Shown here in pieces: positions 34,329 to 42,666 of a DNA stretch of 64,000 bases. The notes beneath the pieces are model-generated. The model was given only the letters and a program-made list of their open reading frames with translations. It made no database searches and had not been told where the DNA came from. Origin of the DNA: Thioclava marina (GTDB taxonomy: Bacteria; Pseudomonadota; Alphaproteobacteria; Rhodobacterales; Rhodobacteraceae); the NCBI RefSeq assembly GCF_002020135.1, contig NZ_MPZS01000001.1, forward strand, positions 1,984,001 through 2,048,000, read 5' to 3'. Positions within the stretch are counted from its first letter, which is position 1. Each line of letters starts with the position of its first letter. The position numbers and the translations under genes were made by a program.

Positions 34329-35354
34329 ATGAGCCTAAAGAAATATTCGATCGTCGCAATGGTCGCTGCGAGCTTCGTGCTCGCGCCGATTGCGACTAGC
34401 CACTTCACTGGCGCGGATATTGCCATGGCCAAGAACGGTAACGGCGGTGGCAACGGTGGCGGAAACGGCGGCGGTAACGGCGGTGGAAATGGGAATGGCG
34501 GCGGGAATGGCAACTCCGGCTCGGCTGGTAAGTCCGCTTCGGCCGGCAATGCGTCGACGCGCGGCAATTCGGGTTCGGCCAAGACCACCGGCAGTGGTCC
34601 GGCGAAGTTCCTCGATGACCTCTTCAGCGGGGGCAAGGCGCAGAACCGGGCCCAGAACGCGCAACGCACCGCGTCGCGCACTCAGACTTCGGCAGCCAAG
34701 CGCTCCACCACGCCGACCGAATATGCGGTTTCGGATTCGCCGCGCCCCCATGGCAAGCCCGCGCTCAGCGAGGATGAGCTGCGCAATCACGGCGCACTCG
34801 CCTCCGAGCTCAAGGGGCTGAACGCGGCTCACGCAAGCCCGACGGCGCTCGCCAACGCTTCGCCCAACAGCCAGGTGGGGCGCATCGCTACTTACCAGGC
34901 GGCGGTACTCGCAGCCGATGCGCTGGGTGAAGAGCTGACGGCCGCTCAGGAAACGCTCGCCGGTCTTGAGGCGCAGGATGTGCGTACGCCCGAGGAAATC
35001 CAGGCTGATCTCGACGGGCTCGATCCCGAGAATCCCGACGATCAGGAGCAGATCGCCACGCTGAACACCGAGATGGAGGCCGCGCAGACCTATGCCGACG
35101 ATCTCGCGTCGGCCCAGCAGGCCGTGACCGATCTCGAGGGTGAGATCGCGACGGCCGATCTGGCCGAGCAGGATGCGCTCTCGGCGGCGGCGAACGGGCG
35201 CACGCTCTCGCCCGAGGCGATGGCCTATCTGCACGAGCTGCTCGACCTGCCCGCGCCCGAGCCGGAGGTCACAGACCCGCCCGCCGCAGAGCCCGTCGCC
35301 GAAACGACGGACCCGGGCACCGAAGAGCCGGTGGACACGACCTCGGAGACCTGA
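34329..35354 (+). CDS. Exported Gly/Asn-rich protein of unknown function
   Basis: Protein of 341 residues that I do not recognise by function. The ATG at 34329 has GGAGG 5 bases ahead (a GTG at 34326 is too close). A signal-like segment ([18 protein letters not shown]) is followed by about ten GGN/GNG units at residues 36-60. A Ser/Ala/Gly/Thr-rich basic linker runs to about 130. A conserved-looking helical part ([20 protein letters not shown], then [20 protein letters not shown]) comes next. An acidic coiled coil (about 195-285) and a Pro/Glu/Thr tail end the protein. Proteins with this N-terminal layout occur in other Rhodobacteraceae, as far as I recall, without assigned role. A surface or periplasmic structural role is a guess. 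Confidence 0.7.
   Translation: MSLKKYSIVAMVAASFVLAPIATSHFTGADIAMAKNGNGGGNGGGNGGGNGGGNGNGGGNGNSGSAGKSASAGNASTRGNSGSAKTTGSGPAKFLDDLFSGGKAQNRAQNAQRTASRTQTSAAKRSTTPTEYAVSDSPRPHGKPALSEDELRNHGALASELKGLNAAHASPTALANASPNSQVGRIATYQAAVLAADALGEELTAAQETLAGLEAQDVRTPEEIQADLDGLDPENPDDQEQIATLNTEMEAAQTYADDLASAQQAVTDLEGEIATADLAEQDALSAAANGRTLSPEAMAYLHELLDLPAPEPEVTDPPAAEPVAETTDPGTEEPVDTTSET
34436..34508 (+). repeat. Short tandem GGN-codon repeat
   Basis: About ten degenerate 6- to 9-base units encoding Gly-Gly-Asn or Gly-Asn inside the preceding coding sequence. Codon choice varies between units (ggt, ggc, gga; aac, aat). The repeat is therefore probably kept at the protein level and is less prone to slippage than a perfect DNA repeat. 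Confidence 0.75.
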
Positions 35355-35376
35355 GCCGCGTTCGGATGAAATCGGA

Positions 35377-35402
35377 AAGGGCCGTCCTTCGGGGCGGCCC
35401 TT
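35377..35402 (+). terminator. Hairpin terminator upstream of argG
   Basis: An 11-bp stem with one G-U pair (AAGGGCCGTCC with GGGCGGCCCTT, loop TTCG), 22 bases after the previous stop and 58 before argG. The T-run is short, so read-through is likely. Confidence 0.6.
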
Positions 35403-35460
35403 GTCCATTGGGAAAAAACGCACTATCCCGACGCGGAACAAGAAAAACGGGAGTTGCCGC

Positions 35461-36690
35461 ATGTCCGCGCCCAAGAAAGTCGTGCTTGCCTATTCGGGCG
35501 GCCTCGATACCTCGATCATCCTGAAATGGCTCCAGACCGAATATGGCTGCGAGGTCATCACCTACACCGCTGATCTCGGCCAGGGTGAAGAGCTGGAACC
35601 GGCACGCCGCAAGGCTGAGATGCTGGGCATCAAGCCCGAGAACATCCACATCCTCGATGCGCGCGAAGAATTCGTCCGCGATTTCGTCTTCCCGATGTTC
35701 CGCGCCAATGCGGTCTATGAAGGGCTCTACCTGCTGGGCACCTCGATCGCGCGCCCGCTGATCTCCAAGCACCTCGTCGAGATCGCGCATCAGCACGGCG
35801 CCGATGCGGTGGCGCATGGCGCGACCGGCAAGGGCAACGATCAGGTGCGCTTCGAGCTGTCGGCCTACGCGCTCGATCCCTCGATCAAGGTGATCGCGCC
35901 CTGGCGGGAATGGGATCTGACCTCGCGCACGAAACTGCTGGAATTCGCCGAGGCGAACCAGATCCCGATCGCCAAGGACAAGCGCGGCGAAGCGCCCTTC
36001 TCGGTCGATGCGAACCTGCTGCACACCTCCTCCGAGGGCAAGGTTCTGGAAAACCCCGGCGACATGGCCCCCGACTATGTCTACCAGCGCACCGACGACC
36101 CGGTGTCGCAGGCCCCGAACGAGCCCGAATATATCGAGATCGGTTTCGAGGAGGGCGACGCGGTGTCGATCAACGGCGAGGCGATGAGCCCGGCGACGAT
36201 CCTCACCAAGCTCAACGAATACGGCAAGAAGCACGGCATCGGTCGTCTCGATTTCGTCGAGAACCGCTTCGTCGGCATGAAGTCGCGCGGTGTCTACGAG
36301 ACCCCCGGCGGCACGATCCTTCTGGAGGCTCACCGTGGCATCGAGCAGATCACGCTGGATTCCGGCGCGGGTCATCTGAAGGACTCGATCATGCCGCGCT
36401 ATGCCGAGCTGATCTATAACGGTTTCTGGTTCTCGCCCGAACGCGAGGCGCTGCAGGCTCTGATCGACAAGACGCAGGAATATGTGACCGGTACGGTCAA
36501 GCTGATGCTCTTCAAGGGCGCGGCCCGGACCGTGGCGCGTTGGTCGGATTACTCGCTCTATTCCGAGGCCCATGTGACCTTCGAGGAAGATGCAGGCGCC
36601 TACGATCAGAAAGATGCCGCGGGCTTCATCCAGCTCAACGCGCTGCGCCTGAAGCTGATCGCGACCCGCAACGCGCGAGTGAAGAAATGA
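35461..36690 (+). CDS. argG: Argininosuccinate synthase
   Basis: Condenses citrulline and aspartate with ATP in arginine synthesis; 409 residues. The ATP pyrophosphatase P-loop SGGLDTS is at about residues 12-18. Other family segments are visible: [14 protein letters not shown] (citrulline/ATP site), [17 protein letters not shown] and [18 protein letters not shown]. Homology begins at the ATG at 35461; upstream in-frame codons run through the preceding hairpin and are not coding. The stop overlaps the mogA-like start by 4 bases. Confidence 0.96.
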   Translation: MSAPKKVVLAYSGGLDTSIILKWLQTEYGCEVITYTADLGQGEELEPARRKAEMLGIKPENIHILDAREEFVRDFVFPMFRANAVYEGLYLLGTSIARPLISKHLVEIAHQHGADAVAHGATGKGNDQVRFELSAYALDPSIKVIAPWREWDLTSRTKLLEFAEANQIPIAKDKRGEAPFSVDANLLHTSSEGKVLENPGDMAPDYVYQRTDDPVSQAPNEPEYIEIGFEEGDAVSINGEAMSPATILTKLNEYGKKHGIGRLDFVENRFVGMKSRGVYETPGGTILLEAHRGIEQITLDSGAGHLKDSIMPRYAELIYNGFWFSPEREALQALIDKTQEYVTGTVKLMLFKGAARTVARWSDYSLYSEAHVTFEEDAGAYDQKDAAGFIQLNALRLKLIATRNARVKK

Positions 36691-37223
36691 GCTTTTCGCA
36701 GCCCAAGGCCGCCATCGTCACCGTCTCCGACCGCGCGAGCCGCGGCGAATACGAGGACAAGGGCGGTCCGGGCTGCGAGGACTACCTGCGCGGCGTGGTC
36801 ACCTCGCCGCTCGAAATCGAACGCCACATCATCCCAGATGGGCGCGACTCGGTGGCGGCAAAGCTGCGCGAACTCGTCGCGGCCGAGGCCGACCTGATCC
36901 TGATCACCGGTGGCACCGGCCCCGCGCCGCGCGACGAGACGCCCGAAGGCTGCATGGACGTGATCGAGAAGGAGCTCGCAGGGTTCGGCGAAGAAATGCG
37001 CCGCGCCTCGCTTCTCGAAGTGCCCACCGCCATCCTGTCGCGCCAATCGGCGGGCATCGCGGGCAAGTCGCTGATTATCATGGTTCCGGGCAAACCCTCG
37101 GCCATCGCGACCTGCCTCGATGCGGTCTTCGCCGCGGTGCCCTATTGCCTCGACCTGATCGGCGCGGCCTATATCGAGACCGATCCCGCGCGGATCGAAG
37201 CCTTCCGTCCGAAGAAGAAGTAA
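36687..37223 (+). CDS. mogA: Molybdenum cofactor biosynthesis protein, MogA/MoaB family
   Basis: Molybdopterin adenylyltransferase-type protein of 178 residues, normal for MogA. The MPT-binding motif [18 protein letters not shown] is at about residues 70-87, with [18 protein letters not shown] at the start and [16 protein letters not shown] near the end. In Mo-cofactor synthesis MogA activates molybdopterin with AMP before Mo insertion. The coupling to argG (ATGA overlap) has no obvious metabolic logic. The E. coli MogA/MoaB distinction is not certain here, but the [10 protein letters not shown] form is more like MogA. Confidence 0.85.
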   Translation: MSFSQPKAAIVTVSDRASRGEYEDKGGPGCEDYLRGVVTSPLEIERHIIPDGRDSVAAKLRELVAAEADLILITGGTGPAPRDETPEGCMDVIEKELAGFGEEMRRASLLEVPTAILSRQSAGIAGKSLIIMVPGKPSAIATCLDAVFAAVPYCLDLIGAAYIETDPARIEAFRPKKK

Positions 37224-37303
37224 GGGGGGCGCTGTCCCCGTCGCCCTAGGGTGACAAAACGATAAGAGGGGGCGCTGCCCCCGACTGCCTGAGGGCAGTC
37301 TCC

Positions 37304-37369
37304 CCCGGAATATTTCTACCAAGAGGAAGACCAGACCTCCCCTTCCTCTTGGTAGAAATATCCCGGGGT
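37304..37369. repeat. 27-bp near-perfect inverted repeat between convergent genes
   Basis: Arms at 37304-37330 and 37343-37369 match at 26 of 27 positions, with a 12-base spacer. The core of each arm is ATATTTCTACCAAGAGGAAG. Shorter GC palindromes flank it: GGGGGCGCTGCCCCC near 37269-37283 and GGGGCAGCGCCCC near 37391-37403. It lies between convergent mogA-like and ubiG and can fold as a terminator or an mRNA end-protecting hairpin. A related single half-unit is at 57215-57243. Confidence 0.85.
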
Positions 37370-37401
37370 GAATTCGCGAAGGCGAAGAGGGGCAGCGCCC
37401 C

Positions 37402-38145
37402 TTACCGCTTCACCGCAGCGATGGCGTAGTTCACCGAGAGATCGCGCTCCGAGAGCGACCAGCGCCAGCTGAGCGGGTTGAAGACCATGCCGCGCCGGTC
37501 GATCGGGTCGAGCTGCGCGTTTCGCGTCAGATCGTAGAGCTCATCGGGGGTGATGAATTTCGACCATTCATGTGTGCCCTTGGGCAGCCAGCGCATGACA
37601 TGCTCGGCGCCGATGATCGCGACCATGTAGCTTTTGGGATTGCGATTCAGCGTCGAGCAGAGCATCAGCCCGCCCGGTCTCAAAAGGCTCTGGATCGTGT
37701 TCACGAAGCCCTGCGGGTCGGCGACATGCTCGATGATCTCCATCGCCAGGACCACGTCGAACTGCTCGCCGCTGGCGGCCAGATCCTCGGCGGCGCAGTG
37801 GCGGTAGTCGATCTCGAGGCCCGATTGTTCGGCGTGAAGCTGCGCCACGGGGATATTGCGTTCGGCCGCGTCGGCGCCCACGACCGTCGCGCCCAGCCGC
37901 GCCATCGGCTCGGCCAGCAGCCCGCCGCCGCAGCCGATATCGAGAAGGCGCAGGCCTTCAAACGGGCGGGGTGCTTTCAGGTCGCGGTCAAACTGCGTCG
38001 CGATCTGGGTGGTGATGTAGTCGAGCCTGCAGGGATTGAGCATATGCAGCGGCTTGAACTTGCCGTTCGGATCCCACCATTCCGCCGCCATCGCCTCGAA
38101 CTTGGCGACTTCGCTGGGGTCGATGCTGTTTGCCGGATCTGCCAT
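37402..38145 (-). CDS. ubiG: Ubiquinone biosynthesis O-methyltransferase
   Basis: Performs the two O-methylations of ubiquinone synthesis, using SAM at the inner membrane; 247 residues. SAM motif I is [20 protein letters not shown], followed by [11 protein letters not shown]. The opening [21 protein letters not shown] and the [15 protein letters not shown] stretch are UbiG signatures. The start at 38145 follows GAGGAGAGAG. It diverges from pip, with 67 bases between start codons. Its stop lies within the palindromic GC sequence that flanks the inverted repeat. Confidence 0.94.
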   Translation of the reverse strand: MADPANSIDPSEVAKFEAMAAEWWDPNGKFKPLHMLNPCRLDYITTQIATQFDRDLKAPRPFEGLRLLDIGCGGGLLAEPMARLGATVVGADAAERNIPVAQLHAEQSGLEIDYRHCAAEDLAASGEQFDVVLAMEIIEHVADPQGFVNTIQSLLRPGGLMLCSTLNRNPKSYMVAIIGAEHVMRWLPKGTHEWSKFITPDELYDLTRNAQLDPIDRRGMVFNPLSWRWSLSERDLSVNYAIAAVKR

Positions 38146-38212
38146 CTCTCTCCTCGCGCTCAATTGCGATCCGCCCATGGCGGGCGCTTCGTTTGATCTA
38201 TATAGTTCAGCC

Positions 38213-39184
38213 ATGGACAGAACTGCAGGGCAAAAGCGCGCATCGGGCGCCCATCTCTATCCGCCGGTCGAACCTTTCGATCAGCGCCGGATCGATGTGG
38301 GCGACGGCCATGTGCTTTATGTCGAGCAATCGGGTCATCCCGAGGGCCAGCCGGTCGTGGTCTGCCATGGTGGGCCGGGGGGCGGTTGTTCGCCCACGAT
38401 GCGGCGTTTCTTCGATCCGCGCCATTACCGGATCATCCTGTTCGACCAGCGCGGCTGCGGGCTCTCGCGCCCCCATGCGAGCGTGACGGCCAACACGACC
38501 TGGCACCTGATCGCGGATATGGAGCAGATCCGGCAGGAGCTGGGCATCAATCAGTGGATGGTTTTCGGCGGCAGCTGGGGGGCGACACTGGCGCTGCTCT
38601 ATGCCGAGGCGCATCCCGACCGGGTCGAGGCGCTGATTCTGCGTGGGGTGTTCCTCGCCACGAAGGCCGAGCTCGAGTGGTTCTATGGCGGCGGCGCGGG
38701 GCAGTTCTATCCCGATCTCTGGGCGAATTTCCGACGCCCGATCCCGGAAGGCGAACAGCATGACCTGATCGGGGCCTATCACAAGCGGCTCTTCTCGGGC
38801 GATTACATGGCCGAGGCGCGCTATGGCCGCCATTGGGCGATGTGGGAGAACGCGCTGGCCTCGGTGGCCTTCGATGGCCCGCCCGGCGAGGCCTCCTCGG
38901 ATTACGCGCGCGCTTTCGCGCGGCTCGAGAACCACTATTTCCAGAACGGCGCTTTCCTCGAGGAAGACGACCAGATCCTGCGAGACCGGCACCGGATCGA
39001 ACATATCCCGACGAAGATCGTGCAGGGGCGGCTCGACATGATCTGTCCGCCGATCTCGGCGCATCGTCTGGCGCAGGGCTGGGCGCGGGCGGAATTGCAG
39101 CTCGTGCCGATGTCCGGTCATGCGCTGAGCGAGCCGGGGATCACTGCCGGGCTTGTCCGCGCGATGGATGCGCTTAGATCCTGA
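38213..39184 (+). CDS. pip: Proline iminopeptidase
   Basis: Serine peptidase of family S33, alpha/beta hydrolase fold, 323 residues; it removes N-terminal proline from peptides in the cytoplasm. The oxyanion region is [11 protein letters not shown], followed by [13 protein letters not shown]. The nucleophile elbow is [10 protein letters not shown], the catalytic aspartate is in GRLDMICPP, and the histidine is in SGHALSEP. All are in the expected order. The ATG at 38213 is the homology start; ubiG is divergent. TspO follows after 30 bases and may be co-transcribed. Confidence 0.93.
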   Translation: MDRTAGQKRASGAHLYPPVEPFDQRRIDVGDGHVLYVEQSGHPEGQPVVVCHGGPGGGCSPTMRRFFDPRHYRIILFDQRGCGLSRPHASVTANTTWHLIADMEQIRQELGINQWMVFGGSWGATLALLYAEAHPDRVEALILRGVFLATKAELEWFYGGGAGQFYPDLWANFRRPIPEGEQHDLIGAYHKRLFSGDYMAEARYGRHWAMWENALASVAFDGPPGEASSDYARAFARLENHYFQNGAFLEEDDQILRDRHRIEHIPTKIVQGRLDMICPPISAHRLAQGWARAELQLVPMSGHALSEPGITAGLVRAMDALRS

Positions 39185-39214
39185 TTCATCGGGATTTCGA
39201 TCGGAGCCCACCGC

Positions 39215-39667
39215 ATGATGCTCACATTCTTTGCGCTTTTCCTCCTTGCCTCCGCGGCCGCGGCGGCGACCGGCATCATCTTCAAGCCCGGGGATTGGTA
39301 TCTCGGGCTGAACAAGCCCGGCTTCACCCCGCCAAACTGGGTCTTCCCGGTCGCCTGGACCTATCTCTATGTCTCGGTCGCCTATGCGGCGGCCCGCGTG
39401 GCGGGCGTCGAGGGTAGCCAGATCGCGCTGGCGCTGTTTGCCGTGCAGATCGCGCTCAACACGCTCTGGACGCCCGTGTTCTTCGGCGCGCATCGGCTTG
39501 GGATGGGGATGGCGGTGCTGGCCTGTCTGTGGGTCGCGGTGGTCGCGATGATGATGGCCTTCTTCCGGCTCGATCTGATTGCGGGGCTACTGGTGATCCC
39601 CTATCTCGCGTGGCTGAGCCTTGCCTCGGCGCTCAACTTCCGGGTCTGGCGCGACAACCGGTCCTGA
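39215..39667 (+). CDS. tspO: TspO/MBR-family tryptophan-rich membrane protein
   Basis: Five-helix membrane protein of 150 residues. Signature residues are visible: KPGDWYLGLNKPGFTPPNWVFPVAWTYLY is split between the end of helix 1 and helix 2, and NTLWTPVFFG and LVIPYLAWLSLASALNFRVW follow. In Rhodobacter sphaeroides TspO is in the outer membrane and modulates photosynthesis gene expression in response to oxygen, via tetrapyrrole binding. Whether this organism is phototrophic cannot be told from the window. No photosynthesis gene is nearby, so a general porphyrin or stress role is just as likely. The adjacent double ATG leaves the exact start uncertain by one codon. Confidence 0.9.
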   Translation: MMLTFFALFLLASAAAAATGIIFKPGDWYLGLNKPGFTPPNWVFPVAWTYLYVSVAYAAARVAGVEGSQIALALFAVQIALNTLWTPVFFGAHRLGMGMAVLACLWVAVVAMMMAFFRLDLIAGLLVIPYLAWLSLASALNFRVWRDNRS

Positions 39668-39674
39668 AGTTTAG

Positions 39675-39703
39675 CTTGCGGAATCTGCCGCGCAGGACTA
39701 TAT
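39675..39703 (+). promoter_or_regulatory. Sigma-70 promoter for the rimP-nusA-infB operon
   Basis: TTGCGG (39675-39680), 17 bases, then TATATC (39698-39703). Transcription would begin near 39710, leaving a leader of about 97 bases before the rimP ATG that contains the intrinsic terminator at 39759-39783. Confidence 0.5.
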
Positions 39704-39758
39704 CGCCTTCAACAGCGGCGCGCCGGGGTCCAAACCTGACGCCCACCGGAAACGTGTG

Positions 39759-39783
39759 ACGGGCCGCAAGGGCCCGTTTTTTG
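39759..39783 (+). terminator. Intrinsic terminator in the rimP leader (possible attenuator)
   Basis: A 7-bp stem (ACGGGCC with GGCCCGT, loop GCAAG) runs straight into TTTTTTG, 25 bases before the rimP start. It lies downstream of the likely promoter. It also follows tspO by 91 bases, so it could simply end that transcript. The sequence GCCC at 39741-39744 can pair with GGGC at 39761-39764, which would break the terminator stem. Confidence 0.7.
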
Positions 39784-39807
39784 TTTTGTAGGATCGGAAA
39801 GAAAGAC

Positions 39808-40389
39808 ATGACCGACCTGATCGCCAAGACCGCCATCGACCGGCGTCTGGCCGAGATCGTGACCCCCGTGATCGAGGGGCTGGGCTTCGAGCTCGTGCGG
39901 CTGCGGCTGCAGGGCGGCAAGACGGCCACGCTTCAGATCATGGCCGACCGCCCCGAAGGCGGAATCGTCGTGGACGATTGCGCCGCGATCTCGACCGCCG
40001 TCTCGGCCGCGCTCGACGTGGAAGACCCGATTGAGGACAAGTATACGCTCGAGGTTTCCTCGCCCGGCATCGACCGTCCGCTGACGCGGCTCAAGGATTT
40101 CGATATCTGGGAAGGCTACGAGGCGAAGATCGAGACCACCGAGCCGATCGACGGGCGCAAGCGCTTCAAGGGTATCCTGCGCGGCACCGAGGGCGACGAG
40201 GCCCTGATCGAAATCGAGGACCAGGGCGAAGAGGTCGTGATCGGCCTCAATTTCGACCTTCTCGCCGATGCGAAGCTCGTGCTGACCGACGACCTGATCA
40301 CCGAGATGCTGCGCCAGAAGAAAGTGGCCGAGGGCATCGACGAAAACGAATTTGACGAGATTGACGAATCCCCCGAGGAGGAGACCTGA
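39808..40389 (+). CDS. rimP: Ribosome maturation factor RimP
   Basis: Needed for maturation of the 30S subunit; 193 residues. The N-terminal domain carries the usual [17 protein letters not shown] start and the signature [18 protein letters not shown] at about residues 85-102. The C-terminal half is an SH3-like fold, with an acidic tail ([16 protein letters not shown]). It is followed directly by nusA (1 base between stop and ATG), the conserved rimP-nusA-ylxR-infB order. Confidence 0.95.
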   Translation: MTDLIAKTAIDRRLAEIVTPVIEGLGFELVRLRLQGGKTATLQIMADRPEGGIVVDDCAAISTAVSAALDVEDPIEDKYTLEVSSPGIDRPLTRLKDFDIWEGYEAKIETTEPIDGRKRFKGILRGTEGDEALIEIEDQGEEVVIGLNFDLLADAKLVLTDDLITEMLRQKKVAEGIDENEFDEIDESPEEET

Positions 40390-40390
40390 G

Positions 40391-42007
40391 ATGGCCATTA
40401 CCGCAGCCAACCAGCTTGAGCTTCTGCAGACCGCCGAAGCCGTGGCCCGCGAGAAGATGATCGACCCGGATCTGGTGATCCAGGCGATGGAGGAGAGCCT
40501 CGCACGCGCCGCGAAGTCGCGTTACGGCGCCGAGATGGACATCCGCGTCTCGATCGACCGCAAGACCGGCAAGGCGACCTTCACCCGCGTGCGCACCGTC
40601 GTCGCCGATGAAGAGCTGGAGAACTACCAGGCCGAGCTGACCGTCGAGCAGGCGAAGCAGTATCTTGACGATCCGCAGATCGGCGACACGATCGTGGACG
40701 AGGTTCCGCCGGTCGATCTGGGCCGGATCGCCGCGCAATCGGCCAAGCAGGTCATCCTGCAGAAGGTCCGCGAAGCCGAGCGTGATCGCCAGTACGAAGA
40801 GTTCAAGGACCGCGTCGGCACGATCATCAACGGCGTCGTCAAGCGCGAGGAATACGGCAATATCATCGTCGATATCGGTCGTGGCGAAGCGATCCTGCGC
40901 CGCAACGAGAAGATCGGCCGCGAGAGCTATCGCCCGAACGACCGCATCCGCGCCTATGTGAAGGACGTGCGCCGCGAGACCCGTGGCCCGCAGGTCTTCC
41001 TGTCGCGCACCGCGCCGGAATTCATGGCCGAGCTGTTCAAGATGGAAGTGCCGGAAATCTACGACGGCATCATCGAGATCAAGGCTGTGGCCCGTGATCC
41101 GGGTTCGCGCGCGAAGATCGGCGTGATCAGCCACGACAACTCGATCGACCCGGTCGGCGCCTGTGTCGGTATGCGCGGCTCGCGCGTGCAGGCTGTCGTC
41201 GGTGAACTTCAGGGCGAGAAGATCGACATCATCCCGTGGAACGAAGATCAGGCGACCTTCCTCGTGAACGCGCTGCAGCCGGCCGAAGTGTCGAAAGTGG
41301 TGATCGACGAGGAAGCGGGCAAGATCGAGGTCGTGGTCCCCGATGAGCAGCTTTCGCTCGCCATCGGCCGCCGTGGTCAGAACGTGCGTCTGGCCTCGCA
41401 GCTGACCGGGCTCGACATCGACATCCTGACCGAGGCCGAGGAATCGGCACGCCGTCAGGCCGAGTTCGCAGAGCGCACCAAGCTCTTCGTCGACGCGCTC
41501 GATATCGACGAGTTCTTTGCACAGCTTCTGGTGGCGGAAGGCTTCACCTCGCTTGAGGAAGTGGCCTATGTCGACATGGACGAACTCCTGTCGATCGAAG
41601 GCGTGGACGAGGGCACGGCCGAAGAGCTGCAAGCCCGCGCCCGCGACGTGATCGAGGAACAGAACCGCAAGGCTCTCGAAGCCGCGCGCGAGATGGGCGT
41701 CGAACAGTCGCTCTTCGATTTCGAGGGTCTGACCCCGCAGATGATCGAAGCGCTGGCCAAGGACGGCATCAAGACGCTGGAAGACTTCGCGACCTGCGCC
41801 GACTGGGAACTGGCCGGCGGCTGGACCACGGTCGACGGAGCGCGTGTGAAAGACGATGGTCTGCTCGAGAAATTCGATGTGAGCCTCGAAGAGGCGCAGA
41901 ACCTGATCATGACCGCGCGCATCCAGCTTGGCTGGGTCGATCCCTCGGAGCTGGAAGCCGAGGACGAGGGTGAAGCGGAAGACACCGAGGAGGAGGCCGA
42001 GGCGTAA
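40391..42007 (+). CDS. nusA: Transcription termination/antitermination factor NusA
   Basis: RNA polymerase-binding factor of 538 residues that controls pausing, termination and rRNA antitermination. In order: the N-terminal RNAP-binding domain (1-130), an S1 domain (about 135-205, [17 protein letters not shown]), and two KH domains ([18 protein letters not shown] and [18 protein letters not shown]). Helix-hairpin-helix acidic repeats come last ([33 protein letters not shown]). The Glu-rich tail is usual in this group. The start is set by the single base separating it from rimP. Confidence 0.96.
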   Translation: MAITAANQLELLQTAEAVAREKMIDPDLVIQAMEESLARAAKSRYGAEMDIRVSIDRKTGKATFTRVRTVVADEELENYQAELTVEQAKQYLDDPQIGDTIVDEVPPVDLGRIAAQSAKQVILQKVREAERDRQYEEFKDRVGTIINGVVKREEYGNIIVDIGRGEAILRRNEKIGRESYRPNDRIRAYVKDVRRETRGPQVFLSRTAPEFMAELFKMEVPEIYDGIIEIKAVARDPGSRAKIGVISHDNSIDPVGACVGMRGSRVQAVVGELQGEKIDIIPWNEDQATFLVNALQPAEVSKVVIDEEAGKIEVVVPDEQLSLAIGRRGQNVRLASQLTGLDIDILTEAEESARRQAEFAERTKLFVDALDIDEFFAQLLVAEGFTSLEEVAYVDMDELLSIEGVDEGTAEELQARARDVIEEQNRKALEAAREMGVEQSLFDFEGLTPQMIEALAKDGIKTLEDFATCADWELAGGWTTVDGARVKDDGLLEKFDVSLEEAQNLIMTARIQLGWVDPSELEAEDEGEAEDTEEEAEA

Positions 42008-42036
42008 GCCTCGGGCCCAACCGGAGAGGAAGCAAG

Positions 42037-42666
42037 ATGAGTCGCGGCGGCAAGCCGAAAGAGCATAGTGATCCCGAACGGCGCTGCATCGTCACGGGCG
42101 AAGTTCAGCCGAAGGCTGGGCTTGTCCGTTTCGTGCTCGGACCGGACGGGATGATCTATCCGGACGTGGCGGAAAAACTGCCCGGCCGGGGGATCTGGAT
42201 CACCTCTGATCGGGCCGCGATCGAGACCGCGATGAAGAAGGGGCTATTCGCCCGCGCCGCCAAGGCGCCCGCGAAAACCCCTGAAAATCTGGTGGAAATG
42301 GTCGAGCAGGCCCTTGCCAGTCGCGTTGTCGATCTTATTTCTCTGGAGCGAAAGGCTGGCAAGGCAGTTGTCGGCTTCGAAAAGGTCAAGGGCTGGCTGG
42401 CCGAAGGACGCGCGAAAGTGCTGCTCCAGGCCAGCGACGGCTCGGACAGGGGAAAAGGCAAGCTGTGGACGCCCGAAGGTGGGCGCTGGTTCGGCTGCCT
42501 CACCTCTCAGGAATTGGGTTTGGCATTCGGGCGCGATCGTGCGATACACGGCGCGCTTGCAGCTGGTGGCCTCACCCGGCGTGTGATTGAAGACGCATCG
42601 AGGCTTGCGGGATTGCGCAAGCAGGACGGCGGCAAGTCCGCCATGAAGGATACGAAGACGGCATGA
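42037..42666 (+). CDS. ylxR: RNA-binding protein, YlxR (DUF448) fused to L7Ae-like domain
   Basis: Protein of 209 residues in the nusA-infB operon. Residues 10-80 are a YlxR domain with the signature RRCIVTG, then GRGIWI, which binds RNA. Residues 88-175 look like an L7Ae/L30e-type domain ([20 protein letters not shown]). The two-domain fusion is usual in alphaproteobacteria, where Firmicutes have two separate genes. Its precise role is not established; YlxR has been linked to RNase P regulation in other bacteria. The infB start overlaps its stop by 4 bases. Confidence 0.88.
   Translation: MSRGGKPKEHSDPERRCIVTGEVQPKAGLVRFVLGPDGMIYPDVAEKLPGRGIWITSDRAAIETAMKKGLFARAAKAPAKTPENLVEMVEQALASRVVDLISLERKAGKAVVGFEKVKGWLAEGRAKVLLQASDGSDRGKGKLWTPEGGRWFGCLTSQELGLAFGRDRAIHGALAAGGLTRRVIEDASRLAGLRKQDGGKSAMKDTKTA

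Noticed and set aside
34436-34508. Short repeats as a possible CRISPR array
   Set aside because: The units are 6-9 bases, in frame, and encode Gly/Asn; there are no spacers of constant length.
39668-39807. tRNA or other known structured RNA upstream of rimP
   Set aside because: No cloverleaf or CCA end can be folded. The only clear structure is the terminator hairpin with a possible alternative pairing.
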